Shown: positions 9,100-17,844, counted from the stretch's first letter. The stretch: DNA of 64,000 bases from Nocardioides speluncae (GCF_003121585.1 NZ_QEOO01000015.1:62001-126000), one strand, 5' to 3'. The notes: a model not told the origin generated them from the letters alone. A program made the numbers and translations.

Positions 9100-9173
9100 G
9101 GCGCCATTGCTACCAGACACCGCTCATCAGAAGGGCTTGACCCTCCGGTTACCGGATATCTCAGGCTGGCGTC

Positions 9174-9593
9174 ATGATCACCGATATCTTCACCGTCGTT
9201 TGCAGTGACAACGTCGCAGCCAGCCGCGACTTCTACGTCGACCTGTTCGGCTTCGAGGTCATCTTCGAGGCCGACTGGTACGTCCAGCTTCAAGGTCAGG
9301 ACCCGCACCGTCGCCAGCTCGGCATCGTCGCCCGCGAGCACGACAGCGTGCCCGAGCGGTTCCGCGAGCGGCCGGCCGGCTTCCTGGTCTCGGTCGAGGT
9401 GGACGACGTGGACGCCGTCCACGACCGCGCGGTCGCGGCCGGCCACCGGATGGAACTCACCCTGCGTGACGAGGATTGGGGCCAGCGCCACTTCATCACC
9501 GCCGATCCCGACGGAGCCGCCGTGGACGTGATTACGCGGATCGCGCCGAGCCCGGAGTTCGCCGCCCTGTACAGCGAGGGTGCCTCAGCCTGA
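9174..9593 (+). CDS. VOC (glyoxalase/bleomycin-resistance) superfamily protein
   Basis: A 139-residue protein of the beta-alpha-beta-beta-beta fold. It has FTVVCSDNVAASRDFYVDLFGFEV at the start of the first module and GQRHFITADPDGAAVDVI at the end of the second, both typical VOC signatures. Members include dioxygenases, isomerases and drug-binding proteins. The substrate is unknown. The start ATG is at 9174-9176. A fragment of a pseudogene on the other strand begins 3 bp after its stop codon. Confidence 0.88.
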   Translation: MITDIFTVVCSDNVAASRDFYVDLFGFEVIFEADWYVQLQGQDPHRRQLGIVAREHDSVPERFRERPAGFLVSVEVDDVDAVHDRAVAAGHRMELTLRDEDWGQRHFITADPDGAAVDVITRIAPSPEFAALYSEGASA

Positions 9594-9596
9594 GCC

Positions 9597-9735
9597 TCAG
9601 CGTGACATCAGGGCGTCGAGCGCCACCGCCATCGCGGCCGCGAAGCGGAAGTCGACGCTGGGGTTCGCGACGTCGACGGTGTACTTGTCGCGTCGCTGAA
9701 CCGGCGCAGGATGGCGCGGCCACCGTCCTCCGATA
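9597..9735 (-). pseudogene. Remnant of a LURP-one/phospholipid-scramblase-related gene
   Basis: Reading the minus strand up to the TGA at 9597-9599 gives DKYTVDVANPSVDFR followed by FAAAMAVALDALMSR. A neighbouring frame just upstream gives RAILRRFSD. Joined by a frameshift, these match the C-terminal end of the scramblase-related (LURP-one/Tubby-like) family, which ends in a DxYxVDV strand and a hydrophobic helix with a final DAL. The rest of the gene is missing; a hairpin element (9753-9884) lies where it would continue. The call is from pattern memory only. Confidence 0.5.
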
Positions 9736-9752
9736 GGGCTCACGGTGGGGGC

Positions 9753-9884
9753 GGTCCGACCTCAGCCGTCCGCGGGCGCTGCGGCGGCGCGTCGCGCGCA
9801 CAGCCACCGCCGTTGGTTGCGCACCGCTAGCGCGCGCCGCGGCCAAGCCGCTTGACGCCGCCCGCGGACGCCCGAGGTCGAACC
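9753..9884. repeat. Hairpin element with 78-bp core, copy 1 (pair with 53.3 kb)
   Basis: Imperfect 24-bp inverted arms (9753-9776 and 9861-9884, 21 of 24 positions complementary) enclose a GC-rich core. The reverse complement of 9781-9858 matches 53267-53344 at about 71 of 78 positions by my hand alignment. The outer arms are different at the two loci. It lies between a gene remnant and the start of the YrdB-like gene. No coding function is apparent. Confidence 0.75.
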
Positions 9885-9973
9885 TCCGGCATCGTCGGCG
9901 AACCTCCCTGTCGCGCGGAGAAGCTGGACGTTTCCGGAAGAGCCGATGCTGTCGCCGGGCGATACTTCTCCCT

Positions 9974-10354
9974 GTGAAGACCTTCGGCTGGACCGTGCTG
10001 ACCTTGGTATTCGTCGACGAGCTGCTGGCGATGGCGGCGTTCGGGGTGTGGGGGTACTCGCTCGGCGGGCCGGTCAGGCTGCTGCTCGCCGTCGTGCTGC
10101 CGATCGCGGTGATGGCGATCTGGTGGGCGTTCGCCTCGCCGAAGGCGCCGTACGGCGGGCCGGTGCTGCGTTACCTGGTGATCGGCTCGGTCTTCTGCCT
10201 GGCGTCGCTCGCGCTCTGGCACGCGGGGCACCCCGGCTGGGCGCTGGCGTTCTTCACGTTTTCGGCGGTGATCAACTGCCTGGCGCTGATCCCGCCCGTG
10301 CGCGCGCTCAACCCGACTCGGAGAGAGAATGGAGCTGTCGACGCGTCGAAGTAG
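9974..10354 (+). CDS. YrdB/DUF2568 family membrane protein
   Basis: A 126-residue protein with four predicted membrane helices. Sequence features such as LTLVFVDELLAMAAFGVWGY at the start, WWAFASPKAPYGGPVLRYLV in the middle and the closing NCLALIPP pattern fit the DUF2568 (YrdB) family, whose role is unknown. The start is a GTG at 9974. It is not in an operon. The 91 bp to the next gene contain a small TGGCAAC/GTTGCCA hairpin. Confidence 0.8.
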   Translation: MKTFGWTVLTLVFVDELLAMAAFGVWGYSLGGPVRLLLAVVLPIAVMAIWWAFASPKAPYGGPVLRYLVIGSVFCLASLALWHAGHPGWALAFFTFSAVINCLALIPPVRALNPTRRENGAVDASK

Positions 10355-10445
10355 GTCAATTCGTGACAACAGCACCAGACTCGGGCATCTTTAGCACCAC
10401 TGGCAACAGTTGGTTGCCAGACCTGGAACGAGCCTAGGACAGGCC

Positions 10446-10736
10446 ATGGTCATCGTCGCCGGACACATCGAGGTCTCCCCCATCGAGCGCGAGGCCTATC
10501 TGCTGGGCTGCACCGAGATCGTCGACCAGGCGCGCAACGCACCCGGCTGCCTTGACTTCTCGCTCGCCGCGGACCTGGTCGACCCGTCCCGGATCAACAT
10601 CTACGAGCGCTGGGACAGCCAGGAGGCGGTCGAGGACTTCCGCGGCGGCGGGCCGTCGGCCGAGCAGACCGCGGCCATCGTGTCGGCCTCGGTCGCGGAG
10701 TACCGGGTCACCGACGCCCGGCTGATCACGTCCTGA
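10446..10736 (+). CDS. Antibiotic biosynthesis monooxygenase (ABM/YgiN-like) domain protein
   Basis: A 96-residue single-domain protein with ferredoxin-like fold signatures: VIVAGHIEVSPIEREAYL, then RNAPGCLDFSLAADLVDP, and IYERWDSQEAVEDF. This is the ABM pattern of small quinol monooxygenases and haem-degrading enzymes. Its substrate is unknown. The start ATG is at 10446. The stop codon lies within a set of TGATCA repeats shared with the convergent gene. Confidence 0.85.
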   Translation: MVIVAGHIEVSPIEREAYLLGCTEIVDQARNAPGCLDFSLAADLVDPSRINIYERWDSQEAVEDFRGGGPSAEQTAAIVSASVAEYRVTDARLITS

Positions 10737-10770
10737 TCACCTTCTGATCACGCCTGATCACGTCTTGATC
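10722..10770. repeat. Helically phased CTGATCAC repeats at a convergent junction
   Basis: CTGATCAC occurs at 10722, 10733, 10744 and 10754, with a degenerate CTTGATCG at 10764, so spacing is 10-11 bp. The repeats span the 3' ends of both genes and supply both stop codons (TGA at 10734-10736 and, on the minus strand, at 10758-10760). Each TGATCA is a self-complementary hexamer. They may serve as a terminator or a binding array, or be a local expansion. Confidence 0.7.
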
Positions 10771-11609
10771 GGGCGACGCTCGAGCTTGTAGTGCAGCCGG
10801 ACCGCGGTCGCGTTCCACATTCGCAGCTCGTGGTCGGTGCGCAGCACGCCCTCGGCGTCGACGTACAGCCGGAACGTCTCGCGCACCGGCGCCCGCGCGG
10901 CGTACGCCGCGCCGTCGTCCTCGACCACGACGTACGCGCCGTGACCGCCGAACCGCTCGCCGGGCGACTCCAGCCGCAGTGAGCCGTCCGCCTCGACGAA
11001 CGGCTGCAGGAAGACCTGGACGTTGCCGTGCTCCAGCGGGAACGCGACGTGCACGCTCGGCCGGTCGGCGCCAGGCAACAGCCGGTGGCTGTAGCAGCCG
11101 CTGTAGACGTACTCCCCCGTCGAGCGCAGCGTGCGCAGCCAGCCGGCCGCGAGCTGGTGGCCCTCGCCGTCGCGGATCACCGAGACCCGGCTGTCCATGC
11201 CGCGCGCGACGTCCAGCGGGCGCATCGGCAGCGTGAGCTGCTTCACCCGGCGGCCGAAGAGCCGGGACACCAGCTCGCCGCCCGGCCAGAACATCGGCGA
11301 CCACTCGGTCCAGACCTCCATCCGCCAGCGCGCGGTGTGCTCGTAGAAGTCGCGGATCTCCGGCGCCACGTCAGTGGCCGCGAAACCGGGCCCGTCGAGG
11401 ATGGTGAGGTCGGGGATCAGCCCGCCGTCGGCGGCGTCGGGCTCGAGCGTGCCACCGAGCAGCCTCGCCTCCGCGGCCAGCCAGTCGTCGGCCACCCGGG
11501 AGCGGGTGCTTGTCGGTGCCCGCAGCCAGGCGTGCTCGCCGGCCAGGTCCACGGGCCGGCCGACCCGGCGCCAGAACCTCCGGGTCCCGAGATCGAGGAG
11601 GTGGGACAT
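10758..11609 (-). CDS. Conserved hypothetical protein (283 aa)
   Basis: A soluble protein of 283 residues without signal peptide or membrane segments. It has RDFYEHTARWRMEVWTEWSP in the first half and repeated beta-rich stretches later (RETFRLYVDAEGVLRTDHEL, LHYKLERRP). I do not recognise the family. The length, codon use and clean start (ATG 11607-11609) support a real gene. It is preceded by the CTP-synthase-related gene in the same direction 9 bp upstream, so it is probably the last gene of an operon running from 13042 downwards. Confidence 0.75.
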   Translation of the reverse strand: MSHLLDLGTRRFWRRVGRPVDLAGEHAWLRAPTSTRSRVADDWLAAEARLLGGTLEPDAADGGLIPDLTILDGPGFAATDVAPEIRDFYEHTARWRMEVWTEWSPMFWPGGELVSRLFGRRVKQLTLPMRPLDVARGMDSRVSVIRDGEGHQLAAGWLRTLRSTGEYVYSGCYSHRLLPGADRPSVHVAFPLEHGNVQVFLQPFVEADGSLRLESPGERFGGHGAYVVVEDDGAAYAARAPVRETFRLYVDAEGVLRTDHELRMWNATAVRLHYKLERRPIKT

Positions 11610-11618
11610 ATCGCCGGC

Positions 11619-12293
11619 TCAGACCCGGGCCTGCACGGCGGCGACGAACGCTGCTACCAGCGGATGCACGGGTGCACCGGTGGACGCACCGATGTGCGGC
11701 TGGAACATCGAGACCATGAAGAACCTGTTGGCCGGCCACTCGAGCACCTCGACACCGGCGTCCTCGGCGGTCGCGCCCACGACCGCGCCGGCGGCCACCA
11801 GCTTCTCGACGACGTCCGGCGCCGCCAGGAAGCTGCAGTAGTGCATGCCGACGAACGGCTCGGCGACCAGCTCCGCGAAGCGCGATCCCGGTACCGGCGT
11901 GACCAGCCGCTCCTCGCCGTACAGGCTGCACGCCGCGGGGACCACGACGTTGCTGTCCGACTCGCCGTCGGACTCCGCGTGGTCGGCGCCGGTCAGGCCG
12001 AGGACCGTGCGGGCCAGCTCGATCACGGCGTACTGCATGCCGCCGCAGGTGCCGAGGAACGGGATGTCCCGCTGTCTGGCCAGGCCGATGGCCCGGTAGA
12101 CCGCGGCGTCGTCGGCGTACGGCGAGCCCGGCACCAGCCAGATCCCGTCGTACGCCGTCAGGTCCGCGCCCGCGTCGGTCGGCACCCACTCCGACTCGAC
12201 GCCCAGCTCGACCCGCAGACGCGGCCGCAGCGCGTTCAGCTCACGATGACTGATGTGACCGCTCTCGTCGCCGAGCAGCGCGATGACGCTCAT
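11619..12293 (-). CDS. CTP synthase C-terminal region-related glutamine amidotransferase-like protein
   Basis: A 224-residue stand-alone class I glutamine amidotransferase domain. It begins MSVIALLGDESGHISHREL, has YDGIWLVPGSPYADDAAVYRA, and the nucleophile elbow GTCGGMQY with the catalytic Cys. The FQPHIGA...VHPL end corresponds to the His-x-Glu region of the GATase fold, though the exact Glu is not obvious. NCBI uses the name CTP synthase C-terminal region-related (seleno)protein for this family; here Cys, not Sec, is at the nucleophile. It overlaps the DUF3626 gene by 4 bp (ATGA), so the two are translationally coupled. Confidence 0.82.
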   Translation of the reverse strand: MSVIALLGDESGHISHRELNALRPRLRVELGVESEWVPTDAGADLTAYDGIWLVPGSPYADDAAVYRAIGLARQRDIPFLGTCGGMQYAVIELARTVLGLTGADHAESDGESDSNVVVPAACSLYGEERLVTPVPGSRFAELVAEPFVGMHYCSFLAAPDVVEKLVAAGAVVGATAEDAGVEVLEWPANRFFMVSMFQPHIGASTGAPVHPLVAAFVAAVQARV

Positions 12294-13042
12294 TCGGATC
12301 CTTCCTTCGGTAGCCGGCCGAAGCGGGCCAGCAGATGCCAGACGCGCTTGACCGCCTGTGGGTCGTGGCGACCGGACCGGGCAGCAGCGGCGACCACGTC
12401 CGGAGTGAGGACCGCGCCCAGCGAGCGGGCGAGCTCGACGTACTCCGCACCTCGGTACGCCGGGTCCAGGTCCGCGGTCCTGACCTGGAAGCCGGGATGG
12501 AGCTCGACCGGGCAGCCGAGCCGGGCCGCCGCCTCCGCCACCGGACCGTCGGCGTGGCACGGGTCCAGCACCAGCGCCTCGACGTCGAACCGGACGCCGT
12601 CATGAACGTGCGCCTCGATGTAGTCGTCGAGCAGGTCGTGGCCGGCCGCCTCGCACAGCCCGACCAGCTCCTCCAGCAGCTCCGGCCCGCCGATCGCGTC
12701 GGGCTCGAAGACCGAGTCCGGGAAGCAGAACGTGGTGCGCTCCCGCACTCCGGGCTTGAGCCGTAGGTGGGCCGAGCCGAACCGGAACGAGCCGCCGTGA
12801 GGCCGGCCGCGGTGGTTCCACGAGCCGTAGACCGGTCGCGCGGCGGCGGCACCGTCGTCGTACCGACCCGCGAAGATCCGGCTCTCCCACCGCCAGCGGT
12901 CCCCGCCCGGGTGCGCGGTCAGGCCGCCGTTGGAGGTGCCGGTCTCGAACTGGGAGCGGTAGCTGCCGTCCCCCGCCATCGCCTCGATCACCAGCCCGTC
13001 CGCGAACGGCCAGTCCGGATGGAAGTGCAGCGTGACCGACAC
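12290..13042 (-). CDS. DUF3626 domain-containing protein
   Basis: A 250-residue protein. HFHPDWPFADGLVIEAMAGD at the start, then YRSQFETGTSNGGLTA, PGGDRWRWE and RPVYGSWNHR, are the recurring motifs of DUF3626, a family with conserved His, Asp and Glu residues that suggest a metal-dependent enzyme of unknown activity. The GTG at 13042 is chosen because GAGGTGA lies about 8 nt upstream; a GTG at 13054 is in frame but has no room for a ribosome site. It lies 30 bp downstream of metG and overlaps the next gene by 4 bp. Confidence 0.85.
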   Translation of the reverse strand: MSVTLHFHPDWPFADGLVIEAMAGDGSYRSQFETGTSNGGLTAHPGGDRWRWESRIFAGRYDDGAAAARPVYGSWNHRGRPHGGSFRFGSAHLRLKPGVRERTTFCFPDSVFEPDAIGGPELLEELVGLCEAAGHDLLDDYIEAHVHDGVRFDVEALVLDPCHADGPVAEAAARLGCPVELHPGFQVRTADLDPAYRGAEYVELARSLGAVLTPDVVAAAARSGRHDPQAVKRVWHLLARFGRLPKEGSE

Positions 13043-13072
13043 CCCCGATGTCACCTCAGCCCGGATCCGGGC

Positions 13073-14869
13073 TCAGCCCTCGAGCCGGGCGAGCTCTTCC
13101 TCGATGATCGCCGGGTCGAGCTTGGTGAAGACCGGCGTCGGCTTGGCGACAGGAGTACCGACCTTGATCGGCGCCCGCTGCCAGGCCGGAACCGCCCTGT
13201 AGTCGCCAGTGATGATCGGGTACGGCGCTCCCTCGTCGAGGTCGTCGACCTCCTCGATGCGTGGCATCGGCGCGATCTCACCCGCACCGCCGAGCGCCTT
13301 GTCGACCTCGTTGGCCGAGAACGGCAGGAACGGCGACAGGATCAGGTTGAGGTCGGCGACGCACTGGGCGACCACAAACAAAATGGTCCCGAGCCGCTCC
13401 CGGTCGGCTGGGTCCTTGGCGATCTTCCACGGCTCGGAGTCGCTGACGTACTTGTTGACCTCGGCGACCGCGCGCATCGCCTCGCCGATCGCGAGCTTCA
13501 TCCGGTTGCGGCCGATCAGGTCGCCGACCGTGCCGAACGCGGCATCGACGGCGTCGAGCAGCGCCTGGTCCTCGGCTGTCAGCGGACCGGCAGCCGGGAT
13601 CTCGCCGAAGTTCTTCGCGATCAGGTTGGCCGTGCGATTGACCAGGTTGCCCCAGCCGGCAACCAGCTCGTCATTGGTACGCCGTACGAACTCGGCCCAG
13701 GTGAAGTCGGAGTCCTGGTTCTCGGGTCCGGCCGCGGCGACGAAGTAGCGGAACGCGTCCGGCTGGTAGCGCGAGAGCAGGTCGCGGACGTAGATCACGA
13801 CCTTCTTCGACGAGGAGAACTTCTTGCCCTCCATCGTGAGGAACTCGCTGGAGACCACCTCGGTCGGCAGGTTGAGTACGCCGTACTCCCGCGGCTTGCC
13901 GCCCTTCTCCCCCTTGCCCGCGTACGCAAGCAACTCGGCCGGCCAGATCTGGCTGTGGAAGGTGATGTTGTCCTTGCCCATGAAGTAGTAGGACAGCGCC
14001 TCCGGGTCGTTCCACCAGTCCCGCCACTTGTCGGGGTCGCCGGTGCGGCGGGCCCACTCGATGCTGGCGCTGAGGTAGCCGATCACCGCGTCGAACCAGA
14101 CGTAGAGCTTCTTGGTCGGGTTGTCCCGCCAGCCGTCGAGCGGGACGGTGATGCCCCAGTCGATGTCGCGGGTGATCGAGCGCGGCCGGATCTCCTTGAG
14201 GATGTTCTGGCTGAACCGGATCACGTTGGGCCGCCAGGTCCCGGATGCCTCCCGCTCGTCGAGCCACTCGGCCAGGGCGTCGGCGAGCGCCGGCAGGTCG
14301 AGGAAGAAGTGCTGGGTCTCGATGAACTCGGGGGTCTCGCCGTTGATCTTGGACCGCGGGTTCTTCAGGTCCTGCGGGTCGAGCTGGTTGCCGCAGTTGT
14401 CGCACTGGTCGCCGCGCGCCCCGTCGTACCCGCAGATCGGGCAGATGCCCTCGATGTAGCGGTCCGGCAGCGTCCGGCCGGTCGACGGCGAGATCGCGCC
14501 GAACGTGGTCTGCTCCAGGAAGTAGCCGTTCTCGTAGACACCGAGGAACAGCTCCTGCACGACCGCGTGGTGGTTGCGGGTGGTGGTGCGGGTGTAGAGG
14601 TCGTAGGTGCAGCCGAGCGAGGCGAGGTCCTCGGCGATCAGCCGGTGGTTCTGATCGGCCAGCTCCTGCGGCGACATCCCGGCCTCGTCGGCGGCGATCA
14701 GGATCGGCGTGCCGTGCTCGTCGGAGCCGGACACCATGAGTACGTCGTGCCCCGCCATCCGCATGTACCGACTGAAGACGTCGGAGGGCACGCCGAAACC
14801 GGCCACGTGGCCGATATGGCGCGGGCCGTTTGCGTACGGCCAGGCGACAGCGGACAGAACTTTGCTCAT
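13073..14869 (-). CDS. metG: Methionyl-tRNA synthetase
   Basis: A 598-residue class I aminoacyl-tRNA synthetase charging tRNA-Met. HIGH is at residues 18-21, and the KMSKS-equivalent loop reads KKFSSSKK. The zinc knuckle has [18 protein letters not shown] with four cysteines. [12 protein letters not shown] is the conserved motif of the catalytic core, and the anticodon-binding helical domain follows. No C-terminal tRNA-binding extension is present, which fits the shorter actinobacterial type. The start ATG at 14867-14869 gives the canonical [21 protein letters not shown]. It is the first gene of a probable operon with the DUF3626 gene. Confidence 0.97.
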   Translation of the reverse strand: MSKVLSAVAWPYANGPRHIGHVAGFGVPSDVFSRYMRMAGHDVLMVSGSDEHGTPILIAADEAGMSPQELADQNHRLIAEDLASLGCTYDLYTRTTTRNHHAVVQELFLGVYENGYFLEQTTFGAISPSTGRTLPDRYIEGICPICGYDGARGDQCDNCGNQLDPQDLKNPRSKINGETPEFIETQHFFLDLPALADALAEWLDEREASGTWRPNVIRFSQNILKEIRPRSITRDIDWGITVPLDGWRDNPTKKLYVWFDAVIGYLSASIEWARRTGDPDKWRDWWNDPEALSYYFMGKDNITFHSQIWPAELLAYAGKGEKGGKPREYGVLNLPTEVVSSEFLTMEGKKFSSSKKVVIYVRDLLSRYQPDAFRYFVAAAGPENQDSDFTWAEFVRRTNDELVAGWGNLVNRTANLIAKNFGEIPAAGPLTAEDQALLDAVDAAFGTVGDLIGRNRMKLAIGEAMRAVAEVNKYVSDSEPWKIAKDPADRERLGTILFVVAQCVADLNLILSPFLPFSANEVDKALGGAGEIAPMPRIEEVDDLDEGAPYPIITGDYRAVPAWQRAPIKVGTPVAKPTPVFTKLDPAIIEEELARLEG

Positions 14870-14925
14870 GCGCGAATCCTAGTGACGAACCGCCAGTGGA
14901 TTTTCGCCTGGCTACCCTTCGAGCC

Positions 14926-16074
14926 ATGGACGACGCGATCGTGACCGCGATCCGGCGGCTGACGGCCGACTGGGTCACTGCGCTGGCGCCAACGGGGAGT
15001 ACGGCGCTCTCGGCGGTCGGTGCCTGGCCGCTGCTGGCACTGCTGGCGCACACCGCCGACGGTCCCGCACGTGCCGAGCTGGCCGCGGCCGTCGGACTCG
15101 AACCGGAGCAGGCCGGTGCGGCCGCCGTGCGGCTGCTCGCCGAACTCGACGGCACCGACGACCTGAGTGCCGCGCTCGGGATCTGGACCGGCAAGCAGCT
15201 GGAGCTGCGGGACGAGTTCGCCGCGCTGGTGCCGAAGGCGCACCGCGGCGTGCTCGCCGGCGATCAGGAGACCGACCGGGCGGCACTAGACGCCTGGGCG
15301 CGCGAACGCACCCGCGGGCTCATCGAGCAGATGCCGGTCGGCATTAGCGACGATACCCGGCTGGTGTTGGCCACCGCGCTCGCGCTGACCACCGAATGGC
15401 AGCAGCCGTTCAACGAGGGAAGCCGCGATCTCGGCGGGAGCGGCCGGCCCTGGCTGAGCCGCACCGACACCGACCTCGACAGCGTCCGCGTGGTCGACGG
15501 CTCGCTGTCGCTGCTCCGGGTCGCCGGGACCGGGCCCGTCGACGTGCTGCTCGCGATCGGCGAGCCCGACGCCGCGCCGGCCGGCGTACTCCTCGCAGCG
15601 CTCGCCGCCGGCCCGGACAGCGGCATTCCCGGCTCGGCGCTCAACGCGGACGAGCCGGGTCCGGGGCTGCGGACCGTGCCCGGCCGCGCGTATGCTCCGC
15701 CGCTGCTCTTCGTCGGGCTGCCGGCTTACGAGGTCCGATCGACGCACGACCTCCTCGCGCACGACGACCTGTTCGGACTCACGAGTGCCCAGGACAGCTC
15801 GCGCGGCCACTTCCCCGGCATCAGCGCCGACCCGCTGGCGATCAGCCAGGCCGGCCAGGCGACGGTCGCCAGGTTCCACGCCACCGGCTTCGAGGCGGCG
15901 AGCGTGACCATGATGGCGATGGCGGTCAGCGGCATGCCCCCACCGCCGCAGCGAATACGCAACCTTCACCTCACCCTGGACCGGCCGTTCGGGTTCATCG
16001 CCGTGCAACGCGAGAGCGGGCTGCCGCTGTTCGCGGGCTGGTCGGCCGAGGACTCCTGGGTCCTCGTCAGCTGA
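14926..16074 (+). CDS. Serpin-family-like protein
   Basis: A 382-residue protein without a signal peptide. RLVLATALALTTEWQQPF matches the serpin breach strand (usually N-A-I-Y-F-K-x-W-x-x-P-F), and the C terminus RPFGFIAVQ...GLPLFAGW matches the serpin signature (R-P-F-x-F ... G-x-x-L-F-x-G). The hinge region of an inhibitory serpin should be rich in small residues; EAASVTMMAMAVSGMP only partly fits. Whether it inhibits proteases is uncertain. The start ATG at 14926 is close to the divergent metG start. Its last 8 bp overlap the convergent gene. Confidence 0.7.
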   Translation: MDDAIVTAIRRLTADWVTALAPTGSTALSAVGAWPLLALLAHTADGPARAELAAAVGLEPEQAGAAAVRLLAELDGTDDLSAALGIWTGKQLELRDEFAALVPKAHRGVLAGDQETDRAALDAWARERTRGLIEQMPVGISDDTRLVLATALALTTEWQQPFNEGSRDLGGSGRPWLSRTDTDLDSVRVVDGSLSLLRVAGTGPVDVLLAIGEPDAAPAGVLLAALAAGPDSGIPGSALNADEPGPGLRTVPGRAYAPPLLFVGLPAYEVRSTHDLLAHDDLFGLTSAQDSSRGHFPGISADPLAISQAGQATVARFHATGFEAASVTMMAMAVSGMPPPPQRIRNLHLTLDRPFGFIAVQRESGLPLFAGWSAEDSWVLVS

Positions 16075-16666
16075 AGTCGAGCTCGCCGGTGCGGCTGCGC
16101 TTGAGCTCGTAGAAGTACGGGTACGACGACAGCGCGACGCAGCCGTCCCAGACCCGGCCGGCGTCCTCGCCGCGCGGGATCCGCGACAGCACCGGGCCAA
16201 AGTAGGCCGAGCCCTCGAACGAGATCGTCGGCGTGCCGACGTCGTCACCGACCTGGTCCATGCCGAGGTGGTGCGACTTGCGCACCGCGTCGTCGTACTC
16301 GGTCGAGTCCATCGCGTCGGCGAGCTCGACCGGCAGGCCGGCCTTGGCCAGGGCGGCCTCGATCGTCTCCCGGGTGACGGGCAGCTTGTCGTGGTGGAAG
16401 CGGGTGCCGAGCGCGGTGTACAGCGGCAGGAGTACGTCGCTGCCGTGGGCCTGCTCGGCGGCGATGAGCACGCGCACCGGGCCCCAGGCGGGCTCGAGGA
16501 ACTTCCGGTAGCCCTCGTCGATGTCCTTGTCCTCATTCAGGTAGGCCAAGCTCATCACGTGCCAGGTCACGGAGATGTCGCGCACCTGTTCCACCTCGAG
16601 GATCCAGCGCGAGCTGATCCAGGCGTACGGGCACATCGGGTCGAACCAGAAGTCAGCATTAGTCAC
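16067..16666 (-). CDS. DsbA-like, mycothiol-dependent nitroreductase (Rv2466c) family protein
   Basis: A 199-residue thioredoxin-fold protein beginning VTNADFWFDPMCPYAWISSRW. The family, typified by mycobacterial Rv2466c, uses a CPWC active site and mycothiol. Here the motif is C-P-Y-A, so the resolving cysteine is absent and a monothiol mechanism is expected. The later GTPTISFEG carries the cis-Pro. The GTG start (16664-16666) overlaps the stop of chrA by GTGA, so translation is coupled to chromate transporter expression. Confidence 0.82.
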   Translation of the reverse strand: MTNADFWFDPMCPYAWISSRWILEVEQVRDISVTWHVMSLAYLNEDKDIDEGYRKFLEPAWGPVRVLIAAEQAHGSDVLLPLYTALGTRFHHDKLPVTRETIEAALAKAGLPVELADAMDSTEYDDAVRKSHHLGMDQVGDDVGTPTISFEGSAYFGPVLSRIPRGEDAGRVWDGCVALSSYPYFYELKRSRTGELDFS

Positions 16667-17844
16667 ATCATGAGCAAGCCCGAGGGCGCGAGCAGTATTC
16701 CGACAAATGCACCGGCCACGATCAGCCAGCCGCTGTTGAGCCTGGTCCACAGCAGCGCGACCAGGCCGGTTGCGAAGAGCGCAACCGTGATCGGGTCCAC
16801 GACCGCGGTCCGGGCCAGCTGCCAGGAGACGCCGGCCATCAGCGCCAGCGCGGTCGCGTTCACGCCGTCGAGCAGCCAGGAGGTCCAGTCGTTGGCCCGC
16901 AGCCAGCCGGTGAGCCGGGTCAGCAGCCCGACGAAGACGAACGACGGCGCGAAGATGCCGACGGTGGCGACGAAGGCGCCGGCCGGTCCGGCGACCAGGT
17001 AGCCGATGAAGGTGGCGGTCGTGAACACCGGCCCCGGCGTCACCTGCCCGACCGAGATCGCGTCGCTCAGCTGCTGGTCGGTGATCCAGCCGAGCCGGTC
17101 CACGAAGTCGCCGTCGAGGAAGGCGAGCAGCACGTAACCGCTGCCGTAGAGGACCGAGCCGATCTTCAGCATCGTGAGGAACAGCGTCAGCAACCGGTCC
17201 TCCTCACCGCTCGCCCACACCAGGGGCAGGGCGACCGCGCCTGCGGCGCTGCGGCGCGGCGGATGGCGGACGAGATGGGCGAGCGCGCCGAGCGCCGCAC
17301 CCGAGGTCAGGATGACCAGCTCGTGCACACCGAGGAAGTACGCCGCCAGCGCGGCGCCCGCGAGCGCCACCAGCCACCAGCGCGGCCGCGCATCCTTTCG
17401 GAAGCCGAGGACGGTGCGCAGCAGCCCGGTCAGCGCGTGCGCGATGATCGCGACCACCACCGGCACCACGCCGTACAGCACCGACTCGAAGGCCGGGGTC
17501 TCGCCGTACTCCACATAGGCCCAGGCCAGGCCGGTCACCATCAGCGCGGCCGGCACGATGAAGCAGACGCCCGCCCAGACCAGCCCGCGCCAGCCGGCCC
17601 GCTCGTGGCCGAGGTGGATGGCCAGCTCGGTGGAGTTCGGGCCCGGGATCAGGTTGGTCGCGCCCATCAGGTCCACGAACCGCTCGTCGGTGACCCACTC
17701 CCTGCGCCGGACCAGCTCCTCGCGCATCATCGCGGTGTGCGCGACCGGGCCGCCGAACGCGATCGTGCCGAGCCGCAGGAAGACGCCGACCACCTCGCGG
17801 ACCGATCCGTGTGGTGCCGCAGGCGAGGTCACGCGGCACATCAT
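16663..17844 (-). CDS. chrA: Chromate transporter (ChrA, two-domain form)
   Basis: A membrane protein of about 393 residues made of two homologous CHR halves. The first has FLRLGTIAFGGPVAHTAMM and GPNSTELAIHLG, the second has FLTMLKIGSVLYGSGYVLLAF and GQVTPGPVFTTATFIGY, the repeated family signatures. It is predicted to export chromate (often a fortuitous substrate related to sulfate). The start is taken at ATG 17842-17844; a second ATG follows directly and GTG codons further in are possible. The frame stays open far upstream because it is antisense to pepN, which should not be read as coding. Coupled to the thioredoxin-fold gene. Confidence 0.9.
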   Translation of the reverse strand: MMCRVTSPAAPHGSVREVVGVFLRLGTIAFGGPVAHTAMMREELVRRREWVTDERFVDLMGATNLIPGPNSTELAIHLGHERAGWRGLVWAGVCFIVPAALMVTGLAWAYVEYGETPAFESVLYGVVPVVVAIIAHALTGLLRTVLGFRKDARPRWWLVALAGAALAAYFLGVHELVILTSGAALGALAHLVRHPPRRSAAGAVALPLVWASGEEDRLLTLFLTMLKIGSVLYGSGYVLLAFLDGDFVDRLGWITDQQLSDAISVGQVTPGPVFTTATFIGYLVAGPAGAFVATVGIFAPSFVFVGLLTRLTGWLRANDWTSWLLDGVNATALALMAGVSWQLARTAVVDPITVALFATGLVALLWTRLNSGWLIVAGAFVGILLAPSGLLMM

